Of a stretch of DNA of 39,614 nucleotides, positions 25,236 to 34,190 are shown piece by piece; the first letter of the stretch is position 1, and every line of letters starts with the position of its first letter. Position numbers and translations under genes: made by a program. The DNA comes from Dysgonomonas gadei ATCC BAA-286 (GTDB lineage: Bacteria; Bacteroidota; Bacteroidia; Bacteroidales; Dysgonomonadaceae), in NCBI RefSeq assembly GCF_000213555.1, contig NZ_GL891979.1:886891-926504 (forward strand). The letters run 5' to 3'. A model generated the notes under the pieces. It did no database searches, had not been told where the DNA came from, and saw only the letters and a list, made by a program, of their open reading frames with translations.

Positions 25236-27074
25236 TTATTTATTCTCTATTTCGTCTGCTATATCCTCATATATCTGCAATGGATTCTTCTTATATAATT
25301 CTCTGTATCTGGCAGCATATTCTTTCGGAAACTGATCCCATATCCCTATATTTTTAAGAGAATTAAGTACATAATAATAAGTTTTGGGTGCATACTTAGC
25401 CATTGCTGAATAAATAATTTCAAAACGGTCTTTTACCTTTCGTTCCATTATCATTCTGAAAATAATAGCCTGTTCTCCCGGCATAGTGAACCCAACTAAT
25501 TTCACGAGTAACTTATCCAACTTTTCACTTTCAGCTTCGCAAGCACTGATAAGGAATAAAGCCCAGCTATGTTCATGTCTCCATTTATATTTATCGACAG
25601 TAAACAGGCTGTAAAGAATTTCTAGCCAACGTTTGTCTATTTTAGCTGTATCTACTTTGATATTACGGTTGCTCATATTGCTATAACCATAATTCTCGTC
25701 ATCGGTATATACTGTATACAAATGATTAATGTCAATAGTACCCTGCCGGAACTGAGGGCTGAACACATCAAACATTTTCTCTTTTGAATATCCGGCTTCC
25801 ATTGCATCATAAAAATAATGCCCCCACATAAATCTGTTCCAGTTAGTCCTTGGGATTTCATTCAAATTAGTTTCATAGAATTCAATAATCCGGGCTTTAG
25901 GAAAAGATTTTAGTCCTTCAAGGATGTTGTTGGTAACACCAGAAGCTACATATTCCAATAAATTCTTCTTTGCAGAAATCAAATTGTTGTACTCTTCGTT
26001 TCTCAACACCTTTGTGTAGAAATCAATAACTTCATTATTGCCTTTATTCCCCAATGCCGTAAGGTTATAGCTGAATCGTTCCAATTTATCAACCCAAACT
26101 TTATCTTTTTCGTCCTTATCTAATGTAACGAACTCCTCGAAGGCTTTGACAACCTGATCAAAAACTTCTTGAAAAAAAAATGGAAGCTTCGAAGAAGCCA
26201 GTGCTGTAACTATTGCCGGAAGATTTGTCTTGTTCTTATTATTTATATACACATCTTTCAGCTTTTCGAGACTGGTACGTGTACCTAACTCCACTAATCC
26301 CATATAGGCGGCTTCCCGCACCTGTTTATTCTTGTCATCGGCCAGTTTTATAATCAATTCTTCATTCTTAAGATCAGCACTCAATATATGAATAGCTTCT
26401 GCCTGAAGAGCAGGGAGGGATTCAGATAATATTTTATCCACCATTTCCGGCAACTGCGGATAACCGAACTTATTTAATAAACGTAATCGTCTTGCATTTT
26501 CTGTTTTATCCTCATATTTAAAGTTCTCAATCAAAAACGGAGCAATCGGTTTTCCTACCTTTGGTATAATCGTTTTTTCCACATAGTCGCACAATTCAGC
26601 ATACTTATCTCCTAAAGCAATATCCAGATATTGATAGGTGCGTGAATCGTTAAATACATTCCGTTCCAATGCGTCTTTCAGGATTTCCAACCGCCCCGAA
26701 TTACTGGTGGTCAAAGCCTGCATCACTGGTTTCAGTTGCAAGTATGAATATTCGGTATTTACTTCATCCAGTGGGATATTTGGGGTCTGTGCCGCTTCTT
26801 CGACATCAGCTTCCACTAGTTCTCCCTGAGTGTAAAGTATAGAATAAAGCAACGTAGATATAGTCATCAACTTTTCGGATGATTGCTGCGCATCAGTATT
26901 TAGCAGTTCTTCTATATCTTTTGCCAGTTTGCTGAATACAGGAGCTTTTTCACCCAGTTTCTGAAGTATGGGAATATGTTTCTGAAGGCGAGGATCCCCT
27001 TTAGCAAATTTACTTCCTGCTATGAACAGGCGGTTTATTTCTTGTTGAAGGTCGTATAATGGTTGTAGTCTCAT
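25236..27074 (-). CDS. HEAT/ARM-like helical repeat protein of the MoxR array
   Basis: The 612 aa protein is predicted soluble and almost all alpha-helical. HEAT-like units are clearest at about residues 205-285 (PEMVDKILSESLPALQAEAIHIL, LADDKNKQVREAAYMGLVELG). There is no signal peptide, transmembrane segment or catalytic motif. HEAT solenoids normally act as binding scaffolds, so this is likely a structural or substrate-binding partner of the MoxR ATPase. It starts 43 nt after the SWIM gene and ends 3 nt before the large inverted repeat. I do not recall an equivalent in the four-gene E. coli yeh cluster, so it may be a lineage-specific part. The HEAT call is from pattern only. Confidence 0.78.
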   Translation of the reverse strand: MRLQPLYDLQQEINRLFIAGSKFAKGDPRLQKHIPILQKLGEKAPVFSKLAKDIEELLNTDAQQSSEKLMTISTLLYSILYTQGELVEADVEEAAQTPNIPLDEVNTEYSYLQLKPVMQALTTSNSGRLEILKDALERNVFNDSRTYQYLDIALGDKYAELCDYVEKTIIPKVGKPIAPFLIENFKYEDKTENARRLRLLNKFGYPQLPEMVDKILSESLPALQAEAIHILSADLKNEELIIKLADDKNKQVREAAYMGLVELGTRTSLEKLKDVYINNKNKTNLPAIVTALASSKLPFFFQEVFDQVVKAFEEFVTLDKDEKDKVWVDKLERFSYNLTALGNKGNNEVIDFYTKVLRNEEYNNLISAKKNLLEYVASGVTNNILEGLKSFPKARIIEFYETNLNEIPRTNWNRFMWGHYFYDAMEAGYSKEKMFDVFSPQFRQGTIDINHLYTVYTDDENYGYSNMSNRNIKVDTAKIDKRWLEILYSLFTVDKYKWRHEHSWALFLISACEAESEKLDKLLVKLVGFTMPGEQAIIFRMIMERKVKDRFEIIYSAMAKYAPKTYYYVLNSLKNIGIWDQFPKEYAARYRELYKKNPLQIYEDIADEIENK

Positions 27075-27117
27075 TGAAGTTTCAATTTAAAGATTTAAAA
27101 TTTAACGGTTAAAAGTA

Positions 27118-28560
27118 TTAATACAATAACCTTATTATCTTTTCGGGTGTGATAAGCGACATTGGCTGAGCAGATAACAAACCTGTTTGCACGTCATTAT
27201 TCATCATTACCGTAAGGGCAAAGCCTTCGGATACGGATGGAAGAATTGCTTTCAGGTTGGTGGCCGAAGAAACATTCTGTTCTTCTATATCTTTCAATGT
27301 CAGCTTGTTCCCTTGCTTATCTTCAACTACAAGATTATCTCCGTTCAAATATGCTTTGTGAAGAGAAATCAATACTACCGGATGCTTGTCCATCAATGGA
27401 TTCTTGATTGTATTCTTTACGGCTTTTATAGTATCAGCATAATTGGCTGATGCGAAAGCAAGTATTGTGGCTAAGTCTTTGGTTGTTAATTTACGTTCCT
27501 TCACGGCTTCAGCTTCCCAGCGTACACGTGGATTTTGGTCACCGGGATAGATATACATTTCTTTGAGTTGCAGCACATCGAATGAACTGTTATCTTCCTT
27601 TATATATTTGGCAGCACGATAAGGGCGGTAATTTTTTGTTTTATATATCCTGCCTGTTTTGAGATTGAGCCAAAGCCCTTCATCTACATATTCTTTACGC
27701 GCCTGATTATCATAGCTGTTAAACGATAATTGAATGAGTTCCCCGTTTTCTTCATACAGTCCATACTGCATAAGTTCTATCAGTTTCCAGACATACCCGA
27801 TCTGTTCTTCGATAGCCGAATCCAGCTCGGGGTTCCCTTCCGGATCTTCCTTTCGTTTATTCAGGTAATCTGTACTTTTTTTCAGGAGGGCAGATATAAA
27901 ATTAATCTGGTCTATAACCTGTGTATATTCTTCGTTTTCCACGTTACCCAATTCCAGTAACAGATTGTTGAAAGCGGTTTGTATGCCGCCTATATAGTAG
28001 TTACCCAGTTCTTTTACTTGCGCCTGTAAAGTTCTCGAAATTTTAGCGTCAACAGATGAAAGCCCTGTCTGTACAATGTCTTTCAGTATTTTCCCTGCAA
28101 TATCTATACCTGCGATCTGAGCATCTATTTTCTTAACAAAGGCTGCCTTATTTACTTTCTTAGGTTTCTCTGCCTTTTCTTTTATTGACTCTTTCTCCTG
28201 CTCTTTTTTTTCTTGTTTCTTCTCTATTTTCTCACGTTTCGAAAGAATATCTTCGGGTACATCCGATACGGAAAAAGCTGCGCTATTGGCTTCATAAGCA
28301 TAAAGCAATCCGATAGCATGTTTGCAGGGAAATTGCCGGCTGGGACAATTGCATCTGAAAACAGGGTTATTCTCCTCAATATAATCTGCTGAACAATAGT
28401 AAGGATTCTTACCACTTCCGGCGCATTCACCCCAGATAAGATTTTTTTCGGAGGAGATTTTAAGATTTGCAAATTTGCTTTTCTTTACCAGGTCCCGGCC
28501 ATTCTTGGCCGCATCGGCATTGGGTGCCAATTCTTCGATTTTTTTCTGCGTAATTTCCAT
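27118..28560 (-). CDS. SWIM zinc-finger protein (YehQ-like)
   Basis: I place the start at ATG 28560 (MEITQKKIEELAP), giving 480 aa. The frame stays open to 28719, but that extension would run back through a terminator hairpin of the neighbouring operon. It would also start upstream of the likely -7 box at 28603-28610. The SWIM finger is C70, C72, C79 and H81 in RCNCPSRQFPCKH, followed by a Lys/Glu-rich coiled region (about residues 107-135). The larger C-terminal part contains NLKTGRIYKTKNYRPYRAAK. SWIM fingers bind DNA or protein. Together with MoxR, vWA and DUF5682 proteins they define the YehLMPQ-type assembly. It is the first gene of the minus-strand array. Confidence 0.85.
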   Translation of the reverse strand: MEITQKKIEELAPNADAAKNGRDLVKKSKFANLKISSEKNLIWGECAGSGKNPYYCSADYIEENNPVFRCNCPSRQFPCKHAIGLLYAYEANSAAFSVSDVPEDILSKREKIEKKQEKKEQEKESIKEKAEKPKKVNKAAFVKKIDAQIAGIDIAGKILKDIVQTGLSSVDAKISRTLQAQVKELGNYYIGGIQTAFNNLLLELGNVENEEYTQVIDQINFISALLKKSTDYLNKRKEDPEGNPELDSAIEEQIGYVWKLIELMQYGLYEENGELIQLSFNSYDNQARKEYVDEGLWLNLKTGRIYKTKNYRPYRAAKYIKEDNSSFDVLQLKEMYIYPGDQNPRVRWEAEAVKERKLTTKDLATILAFASANYADTIKAVKNTIKNPLMDKHPVVLISLHKAYLNGDNLVVEDKQGNKLTLKDIEEQNVSSATNLKAILPSVSEGFALTVMMNNDVQTGLLSAQPMSLITPEKIIRLLY

Positions 28561-28602
28561 TCTATAATTAGTGTCCGGTTTATACTTGTGTGTAGCTGAA
28601 TA

Positions 28603-28610
28603 CAAATTTA
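28603..28610 (-). promoter_or_regulatory. -7 box of the SWIM-HEAT-MoxR array
   Basis: Read on the minus strand this is TAAATTTG, a perfect TAnnTTTG match 42 nt before the chosen SWIM start codon. No -33 element is obvious. Confidence 0.52.
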
Positions 28611-28685
28611 TAAGATTATTTGAGGAATAGGCTATTTGTAATAAACTATTTACAAAGTCACAAACGCTTGTCAATACCCTAATTT

Positions 28686-28715
28686 TCAACAAAAAAGCCG
28701 CAATAATGCGGCTTT
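28686..28715 (-). terminator. Terminator after the alpha/beta hydrolase
   Basis: The stem AAAGCCGCA/TGCGGCTTT has a 4-nt loop (28694-28715) and is followed, on the minus strand, by a T-run ending TTTTTTGTTG. It lies just past the hydrolase stop codon at 28741. Confidence 0.9.
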
Positions 28716-28740
28716 CCATTTCACTTTTTTTAAGAAATAC

Positions 28741-29703
28741 TTATTCTTTAATAAAACTACTTATATTTTTTATCACTTCGGGCATAACAGGCTTATCAGG
28801 ATTTGTATACGAATCTTTTACCTGCGTTTGCTGGTCTGTAGTTTCACTGTTTTTCATTATATGGTCCATCTTATCAATGATAACTTTTTTTGCTTTTTTG
28901 TTTGCACCAGCCAGTAACTCGGCTTGCTTTACCGTTACCTGAATATCTGTTGTACCTTGCAATATGAGAACAGGAATGGTCAATTTCGAAATTTCTTCCT
29001 GCGGATTATACTTAAACCAAGAAATCACATAAGGTTGTACACTCGGGCGGAACAACATATTGAGCGAGGCGGGAACATCTGTAATAGTTTCGCCTTTTTC
29101 TAATTTGTCTATATATGAAAATACCACATCCCTTGTCAGCTGCGGCTGTGTAGCCATTTGTTTACTTAATTGTTCCTTCAATATATTTGCTGCAGGTTCC
29201 CCTACTCCTGCGATAGATATATATTTAAAAGCTTTCTTATTATCCTGTGCAGCAATCATCCCTATGAGTGAACCTTCGCTATGTCCGACTATGACAATCT
29301 CTGAAAACCGTTTATCCTTAGCCAGAAGATCGATCCAACTGCGGACATCATTTACATAATCGTCGAAACGAAGATCTGCTTCATTCTTTCCGGCGGCCTT
29401 ACTTTCTGCAATACCCCGTTTATCGAAACAAAGTGTTGCTATATTACTATAAAATAATCCGTCCGATAACATTTTCAATGAATTATTCTTCATCTGAGGC
29501 TGATTTCCATTTCGGTCTGTTGGTCCCGAACCCGCTATAATGAGGGCTACCGGGATTGGCTTATTATTCACCGGAACTTTTAGTGTGCCATAGATCTCTC
29601 CCGTGCCGGTTTTTAAAATTACAGATTCTTCAGTAACCAGCAGTTGTGCCGATATAGAAAATGATAATAGACATAACAGTAATAAAATATACACTTTCTT
29701 CAT
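28741..29703 (-). CDS. Secreted alpha/beta hydrolase (esterase/dienelactone-hydrolase-like)
   Basis: The 320 aa protein has a signal peptide (MKKVYILLLLCLLSFSISA, cleavage likely before QLL). The alpha/beta hydrolase catalytic triad is visible: S142 in GHSEGS, D253 in LQGTTDIQV, and H281 in KMDHIMK. The oxyanion-hole region is IAGSGPTDRNGN (57-68). This layout is common among Bacteroidales periplasmic esterases annotated as S9-like or acyl hydrolases. The natural substrate is unknown. It is the last gene of an operon with a DUF2089 regulator and a Yip1-like membrane protein (11-nt gap), and a terminator follows. Confidence 0.9.
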   Translation of the reverse strand: MKKVYILLLLCLLSFSISAQLLVTEESVILKTGTGEIYGTLKVPVNNKPIPVALIIAGSGPTDRNGNQPQMKNNSLKMLSDGLFYSNIATLCFDKRGIAESKAAGKNEADLRFDDYVNDVRSWIDLLAKDKRFSEIVIVGHSEGSLIGMIAAQDNKKAFKYISIAGVGEPAANILKEQLSKQMATQPQLTRDVVFSYIDKLEKGETITDVPASLNMLFRPSVQPYVISWFKYNPQEEISKLTIPVLILQGTTDIQVTVKQAELLAGANKKAKKVIIDKMDHIMKNSETTDQQTQVKDSYTNPDKPVMPEVIKNISSFIKE

Positions 29704-29714
29704 AACTAATCTAT

Positions 29715-30323
29715 TTATAGAACAATATACAATACTATTTTAGAAAGGATTTCCGCTACAATCAATGCGATTGTAAACGATATTCCTCCTACTACACCCT
29801 TTATATTGGCCGAAACCGAATAAGCGTTATATTTAAGAACAATGGACCAGATGGCAAACAGCATTGTAACCAATCCTGCGACTGTCATCATCACTGCATT
29901 CTCTTTTAGTAGAGCCATCATTTCACCAAGGTTTATTGTATTGATATCGCCCATACAAATATGGAAAGAAGGTATAAATCCTAGCAATGCCGCAAATATC
30001 AACGGCGCTTGCGACAATGCCATTGTTCCGGCAATATCTATCAGCCGTATAGATGATTTGGTTACGATACGGGCAGTCAGATAAAACACAAGCGTAAGTA
30101 ATCCCCACCCTACCAATTGGTATATGATATGGGGTAAATACAAAGTATCAGTGTTCAGGCATCCATAATGAATATCCAGTGCCCCATCGAAATGGGTATT
30201 GCTCAAATATCCCAATACAGATAAAAGAAGCATGACAGCCAGGCCAATGATAAGAGCTCTTGTCCCTGCTATAAATCTGAACGGGGTGAACAACCATGCT
30301 GCAATAGAATTGTTATTTTTCAT
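29715..30323 (-). CDS. Yip1-like five-helix membrane protein
   Basis: The 202 aa protein has about five transmembrane helices. Examples are ALIIGLAVMLLLSVLGYL, LVGWGLLTLVFYLTARI, MMTVAGLVTMLFAIWSIVL and ISFTIALIVAEILSKIVLY. The pattern, with the motif LSQAPLIFAALLGF, resembles bacterial Yip1-domain proteins. Its start overlaps the DUF2089 stop by 11 nt, so translation is probably coupled. The function is not known. Such proteins often sit next to DUF2089 zinc-ribbon regulators, which suggests that the soluble protein regulates or senses through the membrane one. Confidence 0.75.
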   Translation of the reverse strand: MKNNNSIAAWLFTPFRFIAGTRALIIGLAVMLLLSVLGYLSNTHFDGALDIHYGCLNTDTLYLPHIIYQLVGWGLLTLVFYLTARIVTKSSIRLIDIAGTMALSQAPLIFAALLGFIPSFHICMGDINTINLGEMMALLKENAVMMTVAGLVTMLFAIWSIVLKYNAYSVSANIKGVVGGISFTIALIVAEILSKIVLYIVL

Positions 30324-30576
30324 AGCTTTTTATTTTTTCTATTATATCATCTAATAAATTTCTCACCGTAGGATAACTTAAACCTAGGTCTTTAGCCATG
30401 TTCTTTAGGCTACCGCTATTCTTCACAAACTTGAGGATAAACTCCTGCTCTTCTACAGGCAAGCGTGCCAATACCGGGAGTGCATATAATCCGTGTACTT
30501 CTGTGCCGCAATTTTCGCACAGTAAACTTTTTACTTTCAATTGAGCCTGACAGCTCGGACAATTACATGGTAACAT
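30313..30576 (-). CDS. DUF2089 zinc-ribbon helix-turn-helix regulator
   Basis: The 87 aa protein has an N-terminal zinc ribbon, CPSC (6-9) and CENC (20-23). It is followed by a helix-turn-helix-like segment, GSLKNMAKDLGLSYPTVRNLLDDII (spanning about residues 55-79). This is the layout of DUF2089 proteins, which look like small sigma-factor-like or anti-activator DNA-binding proteins. It heads a three-gene operon with a full consensus promoter only 20 nt upstream of the start codon, leaving a very short leader. Autoregulation is plausible but not shown. The family call is confident and the target unknown. Confidence 0.85.
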   Translation of the reverse strand: MLPCNCPSCQAQLKVKSLLCENCGTEVHGLYALPVLARLPVEEQEFILKFVKNSGSLKNMAKDLGLSYPTVRNLLDDIIEKIKSYEK

Positions 30577-30595
30577 AATCTGTTTGTTTTTTTTA

Positions 30596-30626
30596 CAAAA
30601 CTAATTATTATTTTAATAAAATCAAA
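30596..30626 (-). promoter_or_regulatory. Consensus promoter of the DUF2089 operon
   Basis: On the minus strand TTTG (30623-30626) is followed after 19 nt by TAGTTTTG (30596-30603), a full match to the Bacteroidota -33/-7 pattern. It gives a leader of roughly 14 nt. The remaining intergenic DNA to 30808 is AT-rich and holds nothing else I recognise, apart from a weak TATCTTTA box for the antiporter at 30775. Confidence 0.7.
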
Positions 30627-30808
30627 TAATAAATAAATAATATTAATATATAATGAATATTTATTAATACAATAATTGCTATAATTAAATTTTATATCCT
30701 AAAAACTATAACCCTTCTATTATTGTTTCTTTTGTAGGTTGAAAAACTTTTAGATTTATAAGCTGCAATTTATTTATCTTTAATCCGAATTATACATAGC
30801 ATCTATAT

Positions 30809-32149
30809 ATGGAATATTATCATGTTATACTTTTCCTGCTGGCTATAGCCATAGCCATATCAGTTCTTGCTCCTAAAGTAAAAATACCCTATCCTGTCCT
30901 GTTAATGGTCGCAGGCATTGCCGTAGGGTTCATACCCGGCTTTCATTATGTACCTATCGATCCTGATGTGGTATTCCTGTTATTTTTACCGCCCCTGCTT
31001 TACGATGCTGCCGTAAATATGCCGTTTAAGGATTTCAAAGCTAACTTCGGAACTATCTCCATGATGGCTGTCACATTGGTTTTCATATCTATGATTGCAA
31101 TTGCCATAGTAGCCCGTTTCCTGATTCCCGACATATCGTGGCCGGTAGCATTCGTTATAGGGGCGATATTATCCCCACCGGATGCAATTGCCACTTCGGG
31201 GATAACCAAAAGCCTAAGCCTATCTCATCGGACAAATACAATTCTTGAAGGTGAAAGCCTGATAAACGATGCATCGGCTCTTACTGCTTACCGTATTGCC
31301 CTCGGTGTAGCCACAGGTGGAATATTTTCGGCATGGGAAGCCGGACTGGAATTTGTTGTCACCATACTGGGAGGATGTCTCATTGGTGCTATTATGGCTT
31401 TCTTGTTTGGATATACAGTATCAAGAGTGAAGCTGGAAAGTACAGCCATTGTCAGTCTGAACCTGATGCTGCCTTTCGTAGCATATCAGTTTGCCGAAGA
31501 GCTGAACGTTTCCGGAGTCCTTGCTGTTGTATTTATGGGTGTGCTCATTGCCGGACGTGTACATAAGAACAAACTATTGTCGGAGGTCACACGCGGACAA
31601 TCACGTTCTGTGTGGAGCATAATCATTTATCTGCTAAGCGGACTTGTATTTATACTTATCGGCCTGGAACTGCCACAGGTGCTTAGGGAAATACCTCCAT
31701 CATCAGTCATTCCTCTCGTAATTAGCGCCTTTGCTATTTTCGTAATAGCTTTACTCATCCGTATAATTGTTGTATTCAGGCATAAGTTTAAGCTGGACAA
31801 ATTGGTTTCCATCGTAAATAGTGACGGATATGGAACTAAAATATCGTCCCGCCGCGCTGAAAGGATAAAACATGTGAAAGCTCTAACATGGAAGGATGCA
31901 TTGCTTATCGGCTGGTCGGGTATGCGTGGCATCGTATCTGTTGCTACAGCTATTGCTCTGCCTGTTACATTGGATAATGGAACTATTTTCCCCCAGCGCA
32001 ACAGCATTATATTTCTTACCGTATTAGTTGTTGTATTGATGCTGCTTATACAAGGTATGGGTTTACCTTTACTGATTAAATGGCTGAAAATAGAAACCGG
32101 CGATGAAGATATGGAACAACAAAAGGCAGGATCTGTCCCCCTCAAATAA
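30809..32149 (+). CDS. CPA1-family Na+/H+ antiporter
   Basis: The 446 aa inner-membrane protein has 12-13 hydrophobic segments. CPA1 signatures are the ion-site region GAILSPPDAIATSG (about residues 118-131), EGESLINDASALT (147-159), LSGLVFILIGLELP and GWSGMRGIVSVATAIALP. It exchanges external protons for cytoplasmic sodium or potassium, contributing to pH and salt tolerance. The C-terminal tail after the last helix is only about 20 residues, so there is no large regulatory domain. It stands alone between two divergently or convergently oriented neighbours and ends at a bidirectional terminator. Confidence 0.93.
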   Translation: MEYYHVILFLLAIAIAISVLAPKVKIPYPVLLMVAGIAVGFIPGFHYVPIDPDVVFLLFLPPLLYDAAVNMPFKDFKANFGTISMMAVTLVFISMIAIAIVARFLIPDISWPVAFVIGAILSPPDAIATSGITKSLSLSHRTNTILEGESLINDASALTAYRIALGVATGGIFSAWEAGLEFVVTILGGCLIGAIMAFLFGYTVSRVKLESTAIVSLNLMLPFVAYQFAEELNVSGVLAVVFMGVLIAGRVHKNKLLSEVTRGQSRSVWSIIIYLLSGLVFILIGLELPQVLREIPPSSVIPLVISAFAIFVIALLIRIIVVFRHKFKLDKLVSIVNSDGYGTKISSRRAERIKHVKALTWKDALLIGWSGMRGIVSVATAIALPVTLDNGTIFPQRNSIIFLTVLVVVLMLLIQGMGLPLLIKWLKIETGDEDMEQQKAGSVPLK

Positions 32150-32180
32150 AAAAGGCTCCGGATAGTACCGGAGCCTTTTT
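32149..32180. terminator. Bidirectional terminator between the antiporter and the PEPCK/HprK-like gene
   Basis: A perfect 13-bp stem (AAAAAGGCTCCGG/CCGGAGCCTTTTT) with a 6-nt loop has an A-run on one side and a T-run on the other. It can therefore serve the convergent genes on both strands. Confidence 0.93.
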
Positions 32181-32201
32181 ATATAGTAACAGTGAGATCT
32201 A

Positions 32202-33935
32202 TCATTCATTTATTAGAGTGAACAACTCTTCAGCAGCTTCGCGTGGACCGTCTTTTGTCTTACCATCGATAGCAAGCGATGTATGCATCTCTCCTATCTT
32301 TACTCCGGCTGCCTTCATATCTTTGAAATATTGGCGAACCAAGACCTCTGTCTCTTTGCGTTCCTGAACAGGTCCGAACGGATTTGCAAAATATGATTTC
32401 ACCAATCCTTTTTCAGTTGTAGTTCCTTTTGCTTTACGGGCACCATCTTCAAATACCTGAATGGCCTGATCCAAATTATCATATATGAGGATTTTCTTAT
32501 CTGCCTCATTATAGTTATTCGCATAAAGGAAATAATCGATCGGATAGCCTTTGGATATAATCTCATAAGTAGAGATTGGTATTGTAACACGGGCATTAAT
32601 CTTGTCCATATTGGTATATACACCCTTATCCAACTGTTCGAAAGCATAAGCCGGATCAAGGTCGTCTACACGGACAAATGCTCCGATTTCGGTTCCGTAT
32701 GCTTTGATAGTACCGTCTTTCTCTTTTTTCAGATACCCCATATCATCGAAAATTACACGCATGTGGCGAATGTAATTCTCATTCAGGGTACGGAATGCTT
32801 CAAGACTTTCCGATTTTCCGGCGCCACTGTCTCCCATAATGATAATGTTGGATTCTTTACCATTGCGAAGTACAATGTTTACCATCGCTCCGTGAATAGG
32901 CAAACGGCCTGTGTCTATCTGCTTTACATTATGTAATGTAAGAAGCATTTTTTTCATGTAGCCGAAATAATCGATATCATCGCAATAATTAGCATAGCCG
33001 ATAAGGATATCATTCTTCTTATCTTTATAATAGAATGTCCGTTTTTCTTCGTATCCGTCAGGATAACCGAATACATATATCATATCGGGCTTTTTACCGA
33101 TATATTCGGTTTCCGTTGCCAATTCAAACAGATTTGCCAGTCCGATACCATGAACCATAAAATCCTTATGAAAATAAACAAAGGTAAGCATATTACCTAC
33201 CTTAGCGGGAAAGACAAACCAATCATCTTCATTAAGCACAACGTTCACCAATGGATTCTGTTGGTGCTCCTGAAATATCCCGTCACGGGTATTTCTCTTT
33301 GTGTAAGAAATATATGGTGGTTGAAAAACAACTGTACTGATAAATGGGATGGATGTTAATCCTTTATATTCCACCGGACAATTCCAGTTCACATCGTTCA
33401 ATGTAAGTCCGGCATTAGCTCCGGCTACAGACTGACGATAAACGCGCGTTTCGTGTCCATTGACAGTTGTTTGTATCCTGCGGCCTGTAGATAAAACAAG
33501 ATCATTGAACATGTCGTTAGCCTGAATGAAGCGTACATTTTGTAATCCGTCTCCTAGACGCGAGTTTCTTACGATAGTATAGCGTTCAAGCCTTTTCCAG
33601 TAAGCAAAAAGCAATTCGGTAACTTCTATAAACAGATGTTTATCTTCAAAGAATTTCGAATATTTATTATCAACTGCAATAACTTCATCTATTTCAAATA
33701 CTGTCAGCAATTTAAAGACTTCTATTAGTGAATCCACTGTTTCGTCTTCGCTACCGAAATGGGTGATGTAATAGTCATAAATGACTCCTTCATCTTTTTT
33801 CAAAACCTGTTTAATGAAAGATTCGACAACACGTCTGAATCCGTAACTATTAAGCAGCTTTTGTTTCGTATCGCAATATTTGAGCGTAAAGTTAATCATT
33901 GCTCTTCCTCTGGAAAGCGTAAATTCGTGTAACAT
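32202..33935 (-). CDS. PEPCK/HPr-kinase-like P-loop protein
   Basis: The 577 aa protein carries a P-loop GDSGAGKSES (residues 368-377) preceded by IHGAMVNIVLRNGKESNIIIM and followed by a Walker-B-like VIFDDMG (394-400). This is the nucleotide-binding core of the HPr kinase/PEP carboxykinase fold. The N-terminal about 340 residues are not recognisable and carry no HPr-kinase N-domain signature. True ATP-PEPCK has a GLSGTGKTT loop, so this is probably not the gluconeogenic enzyme, although such proteins are often labelled PEPCK. It may be a protein or small-molecule kinase. A -7 box (TATCTTTG, minus) is 60 nt upstream. The neighbouring fbaB gene is divergent. Confidence 0.72.
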   Translation of the reverse strand: MLHEFTLSRGRAMINFTLKYCDTKQKLLNSYGFRRVVESFIKQVLKKDEGVIYDYYITHFGSEDETVDSLIEVFKLLTVFEIDEVIAVDNKYSKFFEDKHLFIEVTELLFAYWKRLERYTIVRNSRLGDGLQNVRFIQANDMFNDLVLSTGRRIQTTVNGHETRVYRQSVAGANAGLTLNDVNWNCPVEYKGLTSIPFISTVVFQPPYISYTKRNTRDGIFQEHQQNPLVNVVLNEDDWFVFPAKVGNMLTFVYFHKDFMVHGIGLANLFELATETEYIGKKPDMIYVFGYPDGYEEKRTFYYKDKKNDILIGYANYCDDIDYFGYMKKMLLTLHNVKQIDTGRLPIHGAMVNIVLRNGKESNIIIMGDSGAGKSESLEAFRTLNENYIRHMRVIFDDMGYLKKEKDGTIKAYGTEIGAFVRVDDLDPAYAFEQLDKGVYTNMDKINARVTIPISTYEIISKGYPIDYFLYANNYNEADKKILIYDNLDQAIQVFEDGARKAKGTTTEKGLVKSYFANPFGPVQERKETEVLVRQYFKDMKAAGVKIGEMHTSLAIDGKTKDGPREAAEELFTLINE

Positions 33936-33994
33936 AATGTTTTATATATGGTTAAATAAATACAAAAAGATTAATTTCCTTAGAACTATCTAAG

Positions 33995-34002
33995 CAAAGA
34001 TA
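33995..34002 (-). promoter_or_regulatory. -7 box upstream of the PEPCK/HprK-like gene
   Basis: On the minus strand this is TATCTTTG, matching TAnnTTTG, 60 nt before the start codon. The opposite strand of the same gap holds a near-consensus pair for fbaB (TTCG at 34092-34095, 19 nt, CAACTTTG at 34115-34122). Confidence 0.5.
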
Positions 34003-34190
34003 ACAGTTTTTTTTAACTTTTCGGTTATTTTGACACGTTATAAATAAGGCGTATATGTTAAATATTCTTTTAGAAGTATATAAATTATCTGTTCGTTTTA
34101 AAACTTATATGTACCAACTTTGTTTTATAATAAAGGATAAGCAAATACAATGGATATGAATTATTACATATACATTAAAACAATAATATT

